DNA of 64,000 nt from Kordia jejudonensis (lineage in GTDB: Bacteria; Bacteroidota; Bacteroidia; Flavobacteriales; Flavobacteriaceae): positions 62,001-126,000 of the forward strand of contig NZ_LBMG01000006.1 of the NCBI RefSeq assembly GCF_001005315.1, given 5' to 3'. Below are positions 53,635-63,150 of this stretch, piece by piece; the first letter of the stretch is position 1; each line of letters opens with the position of its first letter. The translations under genes were made by a program, and so were the position numbers. Under the pieces are notes generated by a model that searched no databases, was not told the origin of the DNA, and saw only the letters and a list, made by a program, of their open reading frames with translations.

Positions 53635-54945
53635 TTGCTAGAGAATTTAAAAAAACATATTGCTAAAAAGTTACCGTTTTTACAACAACAAAAATTGCTA
53701 ATTGCCATTAGTGGCGGATTGGACAGTGTTGTAATGGCACATATGTTTCATGCACTTCACTACAATATTGCCTTTGCACATTGTAATTTTCAACTTCGCG
53801 ATGCAGAAAGTGATGGCGATGCGATTTTTGTGGAAAATTTAGCAAAAACATTGCAAGTGGAATGTCATACCAAAAAGTTTGATACTGAAAACTATGCAAA
53901 TCAGCAGAAAGTTTCTATTCAAATGGCAGCACGTTCGTTACGATATGCTTGGTTTGAAGAACTAGCGACTACTTTTGAATACGATTACATTCTAACAGCG
54001 CACCATGCAGATGATGCGTTAGAAACGTTCATAATCAATCTGTCTCGCGGCACAGGAATCGACGGCTTAACGGGAATTCCAATGCAAAACGGAAACATTA
54101 TGCGTCCGTTATTGCCATTCACGCGAATTGAAATTTTAGCGTATGCAAAGCAGCACAAATTAGCTTGGCGAGAAGACAGTAGCAATGCGTCTACAAAATA
54201 CATTCGCAACAAAATACGACATGATCTTGTGCCAATGCTAAAAGAGTTGCATCCAACATTTATGGAGAATTTTCAAGCAACACAGCAACATTTACAAGAA
54301 AGTAAGCACATCATTACGGCTAGTATTGAAAAATTTCAAAAAGAAGTCATCACGGAAACTTCAGAAGGCGTTTTTTCAATTGATATAAAAAAAGTACAAG
54401 ACAATCTATACCCAAAAGCATATCTATTTGAAATATTACGTCCATATGGTTTTACAGCTTGGAAGGATATTGTAGCTTTACTCAATGGACAAAGCGGAAA
54501 GCAAATAAATTCTAAAACCTATCGTTTGATAAAAGATAGAGTACATTTGTTATTGCAACCGTTGCATGCAGAAGAAAATATTGAAGCAGTCGAAATTACG
54601 GAGCATGCAAGAAACATTACGAATCCGATACAATTACAGTGGGAAGAAGTTTCAACTGTGACAACAACGGGAAATTCAGTTTTGTATGTTGATAAAGCGT
54701 TGTTAAAATTTCCGCTAACCGTAAGAAAATGGAAAAATGGCGACTATTTTTATCCGTATGGGATGAAAGGCAAAAAAAAATTAAGCAAATACTTCAAAGA
54801 TGAAAAGTATTCGTTGATTGATAAAGAAAATCAATGGTTGCTTTGCAATGAAGGACAAATCGTTTGGGTTATTGGAAAACGTTCTGATAACCGCTATAAA
54901 CTAACTCAACCAACCAACTCAATTATTAAGTTTACACTGAAATGA
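53635..54945 (+). CDS. tilS: tRNA(Ile)-lysidine synthetase
   Basis: This 436-residue enzyme modifies the wobble C of the CAU anticodon of tRNA-Ile with lysine. The PP-loop S-G-G-L-D-S is at 26-31, with the N-terminal ATP domain to about 215 and C-terminal TilS domains after. The start is TTG at 53635, because the PP-loop position fits the family and no ATG is placed between it and the motif. It overlaps the dsbD-like gene by four bases (ATGA). Confidence 0.93.
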   Translation: MLENLKKHIAKKLPFLQQQKLLIAISGGLDSVVMAHMFHALHYNIAFAHCNFQLRDAESDGDAIFVENLAKTLQVECHTKKFDTENYANQQKVSIQMAARSLRYAWFEELATTFEYDYILTAHHADDALETFIINLSRGTGIDGLTGIPMQNGNIMRPLLPFTRIEILAYAKQHKLAWREDSSNASTKYIRNKIRHDLVPMLKELHPTFMENFQATQQHLQESKHIITASIEKFQKEVITETSEGVFSIDIKKVQDNLYPKAYLFEILRPYGFTAWKDIVALLNGQSGKQINSKTYRLIKDRVHLLLQPLHAEENIEAVEITEHARNITNPIQLQWEEVSTVTTTGNSVLYVDKALLKFPLTVRKWKNGDYFYPYGMKGKKKLSKYFKDEKYSLIDKENQWLLCNEGQIVWVIGKRSDNRYKLTQPTNSIIKFTLK

Positions 54946-57386
54946 AAAAACTAATTACGTTATTATTTTTATGTGTTTCCAGCTTTGCTGTACATGCACA
55001 AATGGACGATCCTGTTCAATGGACTTCAGAAATAGAACAACTTTCGGATACGGAATACAAGCTTATTTACAAAGCTGAAATTATAGACAAGTGGAAATTG
55101 TATTCGCAATATCTAACTGAAAATAGCGGATTTCCAACAGAATTCATGTACGATTCTATTCAGAAAGCCAATGATTTTAAATTGGTAGGAAAAAATGAAG
55201 AGAGTGAAGGAATAACAAAGTTTGACAAAGTATTTCAAGCGGAACTTACGTTTTTTAAAGGTACGGCAACATTTACACAAAAAATAGAAATCACAAATCC
55301 TGATGTAAAAACAATTACTTCTGAAGTCATTTATCAAAGTTGTGATGATGAAAAATGTGTATTGGGTGATAAAGAGTTTACATTTCAATTGCCAAGAAAA
55401 AGTAATACTGACAACGCTTTTGGCGGACAATCTAATGTATTAGAACCTGTAAAATGGGCAACTTCGGTAAACAAACTTTCAGATGATGAATATGAAATTG
55501 TCTTAAAGGCAAAAGTTGACAAAGGATGGCATTTATATTCGCAAAAAAGTTATGGTGATTTAGGACCATTTCCAACAGAATTCAATTTTGAAGATGCAGG
55601 AAAAACCTATGATTTGGTTGGTAACGTGCAAGAATCGCCAACAAAAGATGTATTTGATAAGATATTTCAAATGGACATCTCTTATTATGAAAAAGAAGCA
55701 ACATTTACACAAAAAATAAAACTCAAAGACAAAAACACCAAGATCATTAACGCTGAGGTTGTCTACATGGTATGTGATGATGAAAAATGTTTGCCACCAA
55801 CAGGAGTTGACTTTGCCATTGCTTTAGATGGTAAAACGGCTGTACCTACGCAAAATGCAGAATTGACAGCAAAAGACATTCAACTTTCAAAAGAATTAGA
55901 TTTACAAATTACTGGAAAAGACGAATTTAAAGATGACACAACCATTGCAGAAAAAAGCAATCTGTCTATCTTCTTTCTTGGATTTTTAGGAGGATTAATC
56001 GCATTATTAACACCTTGTGTATTTCCAATGATTCCGTTAACGGTATCGTTTTTTACCAAAAGTGGTTCCAACTCCCAAAAAGGATTGTTTAACTCTATGT
56101 TGTACGGTTTCTTTATCTTTTTGGTGTACTTTTTACTAAGCTTACCATTTCACGTATTAGATTCGCTCGATCCCGAAATACTCAACAACGTCTCCACAAA
56201 CGCAACCTTAAACATCATATTCTTTGTTGTATTTGTCGTATTTGCGTTTTCATTCTTTGGATATTTCGAGCTGACATTACCAGCGTCGTGGAGTAACTCA
56301 TTAGACTCAAAAGCAAATAATATTGGAGGTGCCATCGGAATCTTCTTAATGGCTTTGGTATTGGTAATTGTGTCATTTTCATGTACAGGCCCAATTTTAG
56401 GAGCTTTGCTAGGAAGTACCACACTAGCCGCAGGCGATCCTGCCATGAAACTTACCATGGGAATGAGCGGATTTGGACTTGCATTAGCGCTACCATTTAC
56501 ACTATTTGCCATGTTCCCAAAATGGTTAAACTCATTGCCACGTTCAGGCGGTTGGCTAAACTCTGTAAAAGTTGTTTTAGGATTTATAGAATTGGCATTG
56601 GCCTTAAAATTCCTTTCAAATGCTGACTTAGTATCACATTGGGGATTCTTAAAAAGAGAAATATTTATCGGAATTTGGGTACTATTAGGAATAGGATTAG
56701 CATTGTATTTATTCGGAAAATTAAAGTTTCCACATGATAGTCCAATCAAAAAACTAAGCTTTAGTAGAATTTCCTTTGGAATCTTAGTCGTAGCTTTTGT
56801 TGTGTATTTAATTCCTGGATTATCAAACACAAAATATGCAAACTTGAAACTATTGAGTGGATTTCCGCCACCATTATTCTATAGTTTATACGATCAGCAA
56901 GCTGGTGTAGAAAGTACGGAACACGGCGATTGTCCGTTAGGATTACCATGTTACAAAGACTTGGAGGAAGGAATTGCAGTTGCCAAAGCAGAAAACAAAC
57001 CAATCATGTTAGATTTTACAGGTTGGGCATGTGTAAATTGTCGAAAAATGGAAGAACAAGTCTGGAGTCAATCAGCCGTTTTTGATATTTTAAACGAAGA
57101 TTACATCTTAATTTCTTTATATGTAGATGATAGAAAACCATTGCCTGAAGCGGAAAAGTTCCGTTTTGACAAAGGAAATGGAAACATCAAAAAAATTAAA
57201 ACCTACGGAGACAAATTAGCTACATTACAAACGTTGAATTTCAATAACAATTCGCAACCGTATTACGTACTCATATCTCCAAACATGGAAATGCTACAAA
57301 AGCCAGTAGGTTACACACCAGATGCACAAGAATATGAAGATTGGCTGCAAGTTGGTATTGACAACTTTAAAAAGAAAAGTAAATAA
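54942..57386 (+). CDS. dsbD: DsbD-like thiol:disulfide interchange protein, duplicated N-terminal domain
   Basis: This 814-residue protein carries electrons from the cytoplasm to periplasmic proteins. It has a signal peptide, two nDsbD-like domains (about 22-150 and 167-290), eight membrane helices (about 330-620) with L-L-T-P-C-V-F-P and S-F-S-C-T-G-P, and a C-terminal thioredoxin domain (about 670-810) with W-A-C-V-N-C. Each N-terminal domain keeps its own Cys pair (Cys134/Cys139 and Cys278/Cys283, both C-D-D-E-K-C). Two copies are unusual: E. coli DsbD has one. It is translationally coupled to tilS by an ATGA overlap. Confidence 0.9.
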   Translation: MKKLITLLFLCVSSFAVHAQMDDPVQWTSEIEQLSDTEYKLIYKAEIIDKWKLYSQYLTENSGFPTEFMYDSIQKANDFKLVGKNEESEGITKFDKVFQAELTFFKGTATFTQKIEITNPDVKTITSEVIYQSCDDEKCVLGDKEFTFQLPRKSNTDNAFGGQSNVLEPVKWATSVNKLSDDEYEIVLKAKVDKGWHLYSQKSYGDLGPFPTEFNFEDAGKTYDLVGNVQESPTKDVFDKIFQMDISYYEKEATFTQKIKLKDKNTKIINAEVVYMVCDDEKCLPPTGVDFAIALDGKTAVPTQNAELTAKDIQLSKELDLQITGKDEFKDDTTIAEKSNLSIFFLGFLGGLIALLTPCVFPMIPLTVSFFTKSGSNSQKGLFNSMLYGFFIFLVYFLLSLPFHVLDSLDPEILNNVSTNATLNIIFFVVFVVFAFSFFGYFELTLPASWSNSLDSKANNIGGAIGIFLMALVLVIVSFSCTGPILGALLGSTTLAAGDPAMKLTMGMSGFGLALALPFTLFAMFPKWLNSLPRSGGWLNSVKVVLGFIELALALKFLSNADLVSHWGFLKREIFIGIWVLLGIGLALYLFGKLKFPHDSPIKKLSFSRISFGILVVAFVVYLIPGLSNTKYANLKLLSGFPPPLFYSLYDQQAGVESTEHGDCPLGLPCYKDLEEGIAVAKAENKPIMLDFTGWACVNCRKMEEQVWSQSAVFDILNEDYILISLYVDDRKPLPEAEKFRFDKGNGNIKKIKTYGDKLATLQTLNFNNNSQPYYVLISPNMEMLQKPVGYTPDAQEYEDWLQVGIDNFKKKSK

Positions 57387-57401
57387 GTTACCTTTACAAT
57401 T

Positions 57402-59234
57402 ATGAAAAAAATTATCAAATACATAAGTGTACTTACGCTAATTACATATTTTGTAGCATGTAAAGGGGAAGATAAATCTTCTGAAAAAGCACATACTGAA
57501 GCGGAAGTAACGGAACATTCGACGCGACTTAATGATTGGTTTCAGGAGCAATTTAAGCTTGACTTAAAAGATTCGCCACAAATGCAAACTCGTATTGGTG
57601 ACAAAACTGATTATGGCAAATGGGATGATATATCGCCAGCAGCCGAAGCAAAGCAATTACAAATTTCAAAAGATCGCTTAAAGTGGCTTAGTGAAAATGT
57701 AGATGAAACGTCTTTAGATGAGTTTACGGCGTTGAGTTACAAACTATTCAAACAACGTTTGGAAAATCACATAGCAGATCATACCTATAGATTGTATAAC
57801 TATCCATTGAATCAAATGCATGGAATGCAAGCGGAAATCCCAGCGTTCTTAATCAACATGCATCAAATAAAAGACGTAAGTGATGCAGAAGCATATATTG
57901 AACGATTAAATGGTTTAAAAGGATTATTTAATCAAGTAGAAGCAAACCTAAAAGAACGTCAAGAAGCAGGCATTTTACCACCAAAATTTGTGTTCAGTCA
58001 TGTTATCAATGATGCTAAAAATATCATCAAAGGACAACCTTTTGACAACAGCAAAACAAACAGCACGCTTTGGAACGATTTCATGTCAAAACTTGAAAAA
58101 CTTGAAATAGCTGATGAAAAGCGTAAAACCCTAGAAGATGCCGCTAAAAAAGTATTACTCAATTCTGTACAACCTGCTTACAGTTCCTTAGTTGTATTAC
58201 TAGAAGAGCAGCAAAAAATAGCAACTACGGATGATGGTGCTTGGAAATTTCCCAACGGAGATGCATTTTATAATGTAGCGTTGGCAAGAACAACGACGAC
58301 AGACATGACGGCTGATGAAATTCATCAATTAGGTTTAGATGAAGTAGCGCGTATTCACAATGAAATGAATCAAATAAAAGAGCAAGTTGGTTTCAAAGGA
58401 TCATTGCAGGAGTTTTTCAAATTCATGAAAAATGACAAGCAATTTTACTACGATGCAACGCCAGAAGGAAGAAACGCATACATGGACAAAGCCACAGGAA
58501 TCATTGATTCTATGAAATCTCGTTTGGACGAATTATTCATCACAAAGCCAAAAGCAGACATTCAGGTAAAAGCAGTAGAAGCGTTCCGTGAAAAATCGGC
58601 AGGAAAAGCATTCTATCAGCGTCCAGCATTAGATGGTTCACGACCAGGAACGTACTACGCCAATATGTACACAATGGAAGCAATGCCAAGTTATCAAATG
58701 GAAGCTTTGGCATATCACGAAGGAATTCCAGGACATCACATGCAAATTGCCATTGCGCAAGAATTACAAGACATTCCGATGTTTCGTAAACTAGGCGGAT
58801 ACACGGCTTATATTGAAGGTTGGGGATTATATTCTGAGTTCATTCCGAAAGAAATGGGCTTCTATAGCGATCCATATTCTGACTTTGGACGTTTGGCAAT
58901 GGAATTATGGCGCGCATGTCGTTTGGTGGTCGATACAGGAATTCACGCTAAAAAATGGACACGCGAAAAAGGAATTGAATATTATGTAACAAACACACCA
59001 AATGCAAAATCGGATGCAGTTAAAATGGTGGAACGTCACATTGTAATGCCAAGTCAGGCAACAGCGTACAAAGTTGGAATGAACAAAATCATTGAACTTC
59101 GTACAAATGCAAAAGAAAAGCTAGGAGACAAGTTTGACATTCGCGAATTCCACGAAGTCGTATTGAGCAATGGCGCAGTGCCACTTAACGTACTGAGCGA
59201 TTTAGTTGACGTTTGGATTGCGAGCAAAAAATAA
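57402..59234 (+). CDS. DUF885 peptidase-like lipoprotein
   Basis: This 610-residue protein begins with a lipoprotein-like signal (Y-F-V-A-C20). It is a DUF885 protein, with the metal-site-like H-E-G-I-P-G-H-H at about 439-446 and a Glu-bearing stretch (A-Y-I-E-G-W-G-L-Y) downstream, as in gluzincin-type metallopeptidases. The family is predicted to be peptidase-like. It follows dsbD by 15 bases in the same direction and may be co-transcribed. Confidence 0.85.
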   Translation: MKKIIKYISVLTLITYFVACKGEDKSSEKAHTEAEVTEHSTRLNDWFQEQFKLDLKDSPQMQTRIGDKTDYGKWDDISPAAEAKQLQISKDRLKWLSENVDETSLDEFTALSYKLFKQRLENHIADHTYRLYNYPLNQMHGMQAEIPAFLINMHQIKDVSDAEAYIERLNGLKGLFNQVEANLKERQEAGILPPKFVFSHVINDAKNIIKGQPFDNSKTNSTLWNDFMSKLEKLEIADEKRKTLEDAAKKVLLNSVQPAYSSLVVLLEEQQKIATTDDGAWKFPNGDAFYNVALARTTTTDMTADEIHQLGLDEVARIHNEMNQIKEQVGFKGSLQEFFKFMKNDKQFYYDATPEGRNAYMDKATGIIDSMKSRLDELFITKPKADIQVKAVEAFREKSAGKAFYQRPALDGSRPGTYYANMYTMEAMPSYQMEALAYHEGIPGHHMQIAIAQELQDIPMFRKLGGYTAYIEGWGLYSEFIPKEMGFYSDPYSDFGRLAMELWRACRLVVDTGIHAKKWTREKGIEYYVTNTPNAKSDAVKMVERHIVMPSQATAYKVGMNKIIELRTNAKEKLGDKFDIREFHEVVLSNGAVPLNVLSDLVDVWIASKK

Positions 59235-59258
59235 TCATGCTTACATAAAATATAGAAG

Positions 59259-59288
59259 AAACGAGTGCTGAAAAGTGCTCGTTTTTTT
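59259..59288 (+). terminator. Terminator after the DUF885 gene
   Basis: AAACGAG and CTCGTTT pair over 7 bp, with a further four weaker inner pairs, then a T-run. Confidence 0.65.
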
Positions 59289-59294
59289 ATTCCG

Positions 59295-59322
59295 AAAACC
59301 TAAAACCCTAAAACCCAAAACC
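59295..59322 (+). repeat. Telomere-like AAAACC(C)(T) tandem repeat
   Basis: Four degenerate copies of AAAACC/AAAACCC separated by T or nothing cover 28 bases just after a terminator. Confidence 0.65.
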
Positions 59323-59504
59323 GAATTACCTATTATTTTTTCACTTCCGTGAGATTGTACACGTTTCAATTAAAATATTGTAAACAGATATAAAAGTATA
59401 GTTAAAAATAGTACCATTCTCTTTGTTTTCGTTCAGTTTGAAGCAACTCAGAACATCGAAAACAGGGAAGAAGTTGATAAGCTTAGAAATAGTAAGACAC
59501 AAAA

Positions 59505-59532
59505 AAAAGCGGATACCATTGTATCCGCTTTT
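59505..59532 (-). terminator. Terminator after the 59555-60598 gene
   Basis: AAAAGCGGATAC and GTATCCGCTTTT form a perfect 12-bp stem around CATT, with A-run to the left that is a T tail on the minus strand. Confidence 0.8.
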
Positions 59533-59554
59533 CAATTTCATATAAAATCAAGAA

Positions 59555-60598
59555 TTATTTGATAATTAATTTCTTGGTAGTTGAAGCGCCATCATTAGAT
59601 GTCAAATTCATTAAATAGATTCCTGTAGTCAGTTTCAAACTTAAATCAACATTTGTAGTAACACCATTCATCTGATTAGAAGAAAGTGTACGACCGTTTA
59701 AGTCAGTAACAGTAACATTTTGTAATGCTACACCAGAATTACGAATCGTAATATTTCCATTTGATGGATTTGGATATACTGCAAATGAATTGCTTAAAAA
59801 CTCATCGTTTGATAAAGTCGTAATATCTATTGCGGCTGGGATATTTGCTAAGTTGTTATTATAGGTAGTATCACCAGTTCCGTTAGTATTAGTTGTATAA
59901 TAATTTGCAGGATCAGTAAATGAATTTTTAGCTGCGACTAACGCTTCTGCTTCGGTTGCAAATCCAGAAAAATCATAAGTTCCGCTATATATTACATTAT
60001 CATTTTCATCTTCTACACCAGCGCTATTACCCAATCCTAAAGCGGTTCTCGGCATAGTTACATCACTCAGTCCCAATGGTAAAGAACTTTGGTTTGTATC
60101 CGTTGGATTTCCAGTAAAGCCAGTTGAAGAGTTATGAGCTATAAATATAAAATTGGCGTTATTACCTGCATTAGTTCCACCAGCAGCATTTGTAGCATCT
60201 TGAAATACAGTTATTTGATCTCCATTTCCAGAGAGGTTAAGAGATCCTCCAATTCTAGAATCTGTGTATGTTGCAAAATTTGGATTAGAAGTTCCGTCAT
60301 CGAATTGTATAATTTCACCAGCATCTAAACCACCAGCAGGAACAGTGTATTTTTGAGCTCCTTCATTACATGGCGTCGTAAAAACACCGCTAGCAGTTGC
60401 GCCACAATCAGAGAAATAGATCCCTGTTCCTTCGTTAATGTCTACAAAAGTAATGAAGGCAAATCTATCGGGACTATCGCTTCTCACGTGTATTACTGCA
60501 ATATCTCCAGCAGCAAGTGTCGTAGCTTGGCTAAATAAAGCCGATGTAAAAAAAAGCATTGGCAATAAAACAAATGCAGAAAGTAATTTTATTTTCAT
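59555..60598 (-). CDS. T9SS-exported protein with an LTD-like beta domain
   Basis: This 347-residue protein has a signal peptide (about 1-25), a beta-rich domain (about 28-250) that starts L-A-A-G-D-I-A-V-I-H-V and contains G-T-G-I-Y-F-S-D-C-G, similar in rhythm to lamin-tail-like exported domains, and a type A T9SS sorting domain (about 270-347, F-A-V-Y-P-N-P-S ... K-K-L-I-I-K). It is exported and surface-bound or released. Function unknown. Confidence 0.82.
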   Translation of the reverse strand: MKIKLLSAFVLLPMLFFTSALFSQATTLAAGDIAVIHVRSDSPDRFAFITFVDINEGTGIYFSDCGATASGVFTTPCNEGAQKYTVPAGGLDAGEIIQFDDGTSNPNFATYTDSRIGGSLNLSGNGDQITVFQDATNAAGGTNAGNNANFIFIAHNSSTGFTGNPTDTNQSSLPLGLSDVTMPRTALGLGNSAGVEDENDNVIYSGTYDFSGFATEAEALVAAKNSFTDPANYYTTNTNGTGDTTYNNNLANIPAAIDITTLSNDEFLSNSFAVYPNPSNGNITIRNSGVALQNVTVTDLNGRTLSSNQMNGVTTNVDLSLKLTTGIYLMNLTSNDGASTTKKLIIK

Positions 60599-60685
60599 AA
60601 TAATGATTTTATAGTTTTGTGTAAAGATACTAATTTAAAGTATATACTGTATTTACGGTAGGAATAATTAATATTGAGTTTACGT

Positions 60686-60723
60686 AAAGTCCTTCTAAGC
60701 TTAGCAATGCTCAGAAGGACTTT
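60686..60723 (-). terminator. Terminator after the tail-collar gene 60746-61306
   Basis: AAAGTCCTTCT and AGAAGGACTTT form an 11-bp stem with a 16-base loop, just below the minus-strand stop. Confidence 0.65.
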
Positions 60724-60745
60724 GTGGGTTTATAGTGTTTTTTAA

Positions 60746-61306
60746 TTAGCTTCTAGAAGGAAAAGTACCTTGCATTGCAATAATATAGTTTATTCCTAAA
60801 AAAGGATTTCTTATATTAAATGGTTGATTATTACCGCTAGATCCTGTATTTCCTGTAATTCCAACAGAATTAGGCGCCATTGTTACAGTATTAGTAGATG
60901 AATTGAACATCAGTGTAGTATCTGGATCTATTAATCCAAAGTTCTTCCCATTAGGGTCATTAGATTCTCCATCATCTTCATTTGCCATGATACTACCTTT
61001 CATAGTTCCTGCATTGTGAAAGTGATTTGGTAATTCTAATAAAGTAAGTGTTTTTGTTTCAATACCACCTCTTTGTCCTAATTTGATGTCAGAGAGTCCT
61101 GGTCCACGACCAGCATGAATTGGACTTCTACTTCTTAAATCTGGCAAAGCAAAAGTAGTTCTTCCATCACCACCATAGGTAGTTCCTAGAAGAGAAAATA
61201 ATGCTTGATTTGCATTTATTGGTAGTAATTGTCCGTCACATAATGCCCAACCTCTCGGAGCAAAATTTCCGGCGAACATTACTATTTGCGCTAAAAATGG
61301 ATTCAT
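60746..61306 (-). CDS. Phage tail-collar domain protein (MdpB-like)
   Basis: This 186-residue protein has the N-terminal collar-domain motif F-A-P-R-G-W-A-L-C-D-G-Q-L-L-P-I (about 15-30), a Gly-rich loop G-T-T-Y-G-G-D-G-R-T-T-F-A-L-P-D-L and a C-terminal half ending in Q-G-T-F-P-S-R-S. This is the layout of microcystin-dependent-protein-like (Mdp) proteins. It is paired with a close paralogue at 61355-61915. Mdp proteins are often free-standing, so no phage is implied. Confidence 0.9.
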   Translation of the reverse strand: MNPFLAQIVMFAGNFAPRGWALCDGQLLPINANQALFSLLGTTYGGDGRTTFALPDLRSRSPIHAGRGPGLSDIKLGQRGGIETKTLTLLELPNHFHNAGTMKGSIMANEDDGESNDPNGKNFGLIDPDTTLMFNSSTNTVTMAPNSVGITGNTGSSGNNQPFNIRNPFLGINYIIAMQGTFPSRS

Positions 61307-61354
61307 AATATATTTTTTAATGTTAATTAATTTAATTTTTATAAAGCCTAATTC

Positions 61355-61915
61355 TTAGCTTCTTGATGGATACACTCCAAGCATTGCAATGATAAAGTTT
61401 ACACCTTCAAAAGGGTTTCTAATGTAGAAAGATTGATTTCCTCCGGTTGCTAATGTATTTCCAGTAATTCCAACTGAGTCAGCAGACATAGATACCGTAT
61501 TAGTGGATGAATTAAACATTAGTGTGGTATCTGGATCTATTAATCCAAAGTTTTTCCCATTAGGATCGTTAGACTCCCCATCATCTTCATTTGCCATAAT
61601 ACTACCTTTAAGCGTAGCTCCACTATGCTCGTGGCTAGGCATTTCTAATACATTTAATGTATGATACTCAGCACCGCCTCTTTGTCCTAACTTAATAGTA
61701 GTCAAACCTGGGCCAGTTCCTGGGTGAACAGCACTTCTACCTCTTAAATCAGGTAAAGCAAATGTAGTTCTACCGTCACCACCATACGTTGTTCCTAAAA
61801 TAGAAAATAACGCTGAATTTGATGAGATAGCTAATAATTGTCCGTTGCATAATGCCCAACCACGTGGTGCAAAATTACCTCCGAACATAACAATTTCTCC
61901 GATAAATGGATCCAT
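61355..61915 (-). CDS. Phage tail-collar domain protein (MdpB-like), paralogue
   Basis: This 186-residue protein has the same layout as its neighbour (F-A-P-R-G-W-A-L-C-N-G-Q-L-L). The start is the Met of M-D-P-F-I-G-E-I; the longer in-frame reading of 20 extra residues is not in the family. It and the 60746-61306 gene share an identical 39-residue segment (from K-G-S-I-M-A-N-E to F-N-S-S-T-N-T-V) while flanks differ, which suggests tandem duplication followed by recombination. Confidence 0.88.
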   Translation of the reverse strand: MDPFIGEIVMFGGNFAPRGWALCNGQLLAISSNSALFSILGTTYGGDGRTTFALPDLRGRSAVHPGTGPGLTTIKLGQRGGAEYHTLNVLEMPSHEHSGATLKGSIMANEDDGESNDPNGKNFGLIDPDTTLMFNSSTNTVSMSADSVGITGNTLATGGNQSFYIRNPFEGVNFIIAMLGVYPSRS

Positions 61916-62148
61916 AATAATATAGTTTATAAGGTTAAAAGAATAAAGATAGCATTTTTTAACAAATACTAACATTTCAAAAATATGAGTATTACGTCAG
62001 TAATCTAATGGTTTATACACTTAAAATTAAAAACAGGTAGAAGTACGTAATTATAAATATAAATTCTTCTTTTAAGTAAGAATTGTAGAAAATAGAATGA
62101 TATATTTTACTATTTTTAAGCCATACTAACTACAAAAATTATATAATT

Positions 62149-62508
62149 ATGGATTCAAAATTCGAAGATCAAAGTAAAAAAATCGAATACCCACTTAAAG
62201 CAATTCCCTTAGCAACAGCTGCGATATGGACACAAAATTGGAGAGAGAGAAAAAAAATAGAAGATATCAGAGGTTATTTTATCCCCATGGAAGATATCAA
62301 TGAAGCAAGAGTTGAAATAGGCATAGATAATATGAGAGGCTATTTAGGAATAGACGATAAAGGAGAAAACCACCTTTTACTTGTAGGTGTAGATGCTAAA
62401 GGAAACGATATGATTGATGAAGAAAATGGTCAATTTGTATATGACTATACGAAGCCATGCCCACAACAATGTGGCAATGGAAATGTATTAAATGGAGAAG
62501 GAAATTAA
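62149..62508 (+). CDS. Small conserved protein with P-C-P-Q-Q-C tail
   Basis: This 119-residue soluble protein contains I-P-L-A-T-A-A-I-W-T-Q-N-W-R (about 19-32), Y-F-I-P-M-E-D-I-N-E (about 43-52), M-R-G-Y-L-G-I-D-D (about 62-70), and a C-terminal C-P-Q-Q-C. Similar small proteins occur in several copies in Flavobacteriia. There is no signal peptide. It is four bases before the membrane protein gene and so is the first gene of a signal-transduction operon. Function unknown. Confidence 0.7.
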   Translation: MDSKFEDQSKKIEYPLKAIPLATAAIWTQNWRERKKIEDIRGYFIPMEDINEARVEIGIDNMRGYLGIDDKGENHLLLVGVDAKGNDMIDEENGQFVYDYTKPCPQQCGNGNVLNGEGN

Positions 62509-62511
62509 TAC

Positions 62512-63150
62512 ATGTCATTATTAGATATTTTTTCTGATAGTTCAACGGTAGTTTTGATACTAAACGCTGCATTATATGCAAAGTTCATAGTATCAAAAGA
62601 TTTTGCCTATAAATATTTTGCGATTTACTTGATATTAATGGCAATAAATCAAACATTGGTTACCATTTCTTTTGAGTTAGAAATAGACAATACACTACTT
62701 GCAAATACATATATGATATTTCAATTTGTAATGTTGAGTCTTTTCTATTATGCAATTTTTAAAGAACAGAAACAGCGAAAATATATCCTAATAATTTTAT
62801 TGGTAGTAACAATAATCTTAGGAGTTCAATATGCTTGGACTCCTAAATTATTTCATGAATATAATCCTTATGGAATTATAGCCACATCTACAATACTTAT
62901 ATTTTACGCAATTACATATTTTTTTCATCATATTTCTGATAAAGAACTAAAATTATACCTCGTAAATAGTGGAATATTAATTTATTTATTAGGAACTATT
63001 TTACTATTTTCTATAGCAAAAGCTGGATTAAAAATAGAACCAGAAATAGAAGTTGCATTATGGATATTAAATGCTTTCATTTATTTAGTCTTTCAAGTAA
63101 TTATTACTACACAATGGTTCTCCGACCGTAGAAAAAACAAAAAAATATAA
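62512..63150 (+). CDS. Multi-pass membrane protein of the sensor operon
   Basis: This 212-residue protein has about six or seven hydrophobic segments spread over its whole length, with short loops. It has no recognisable catalytic motif. The stop overlaps the first base of the histidine kinase start (63150), so the two are translationally coupled. It may be a sensor or membrane partner of the kinase; I do not recognise the family. Confidence 0.75.
   Translation: MSLLDIFSDSSTVVLILNAALYAKFIVSKDFAYKYFAIYLILMAINQTLVTISFELEIDNTLLANTYMIFQFVMLSLFYYAIFKEQKQRKYILIILLVVTIILGVQYAWTPKLFHEYNPYGIIATSTILIFYAITYFFHHISDKELKLYLVNSGILIYLLGTILLFSIAKAGLKIEPEIEVALWILNAFIYLVFQVIITTQWFSDRRKNKKI

Larger units (their letters stand above)
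59235..59554. other. Gap of 320 bases: two terminators and a short repeat
   Basis: It holds the DUF885 terminator, a telomere-like stretch at 59295-59322 and a bidirectional terminator at 59505-59532. A 66-codon reading on the minus strand (59341-59541) is not supported. Confidence 0.6.

Noticed and set aside
56150-56830. 226-codon open reading frame on the minus strand
   Set aside because: It lies antisense to the membrane part of dsbD and has the Asn/Lys/Pro-rich composition typical of the complement of a membrane segment.
59341-59541. 66-codon reading on the minus strand in the gap before the T9SS gene
   Set aside because: No promoter, family or supporting context; it overlaps a terminator.
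60746-61915. Prophage or injection-system remnant from the tail-collar genes
   Set aside because: No other phage or tail gene is near; Mdp-type collar proteins are often free-standing.
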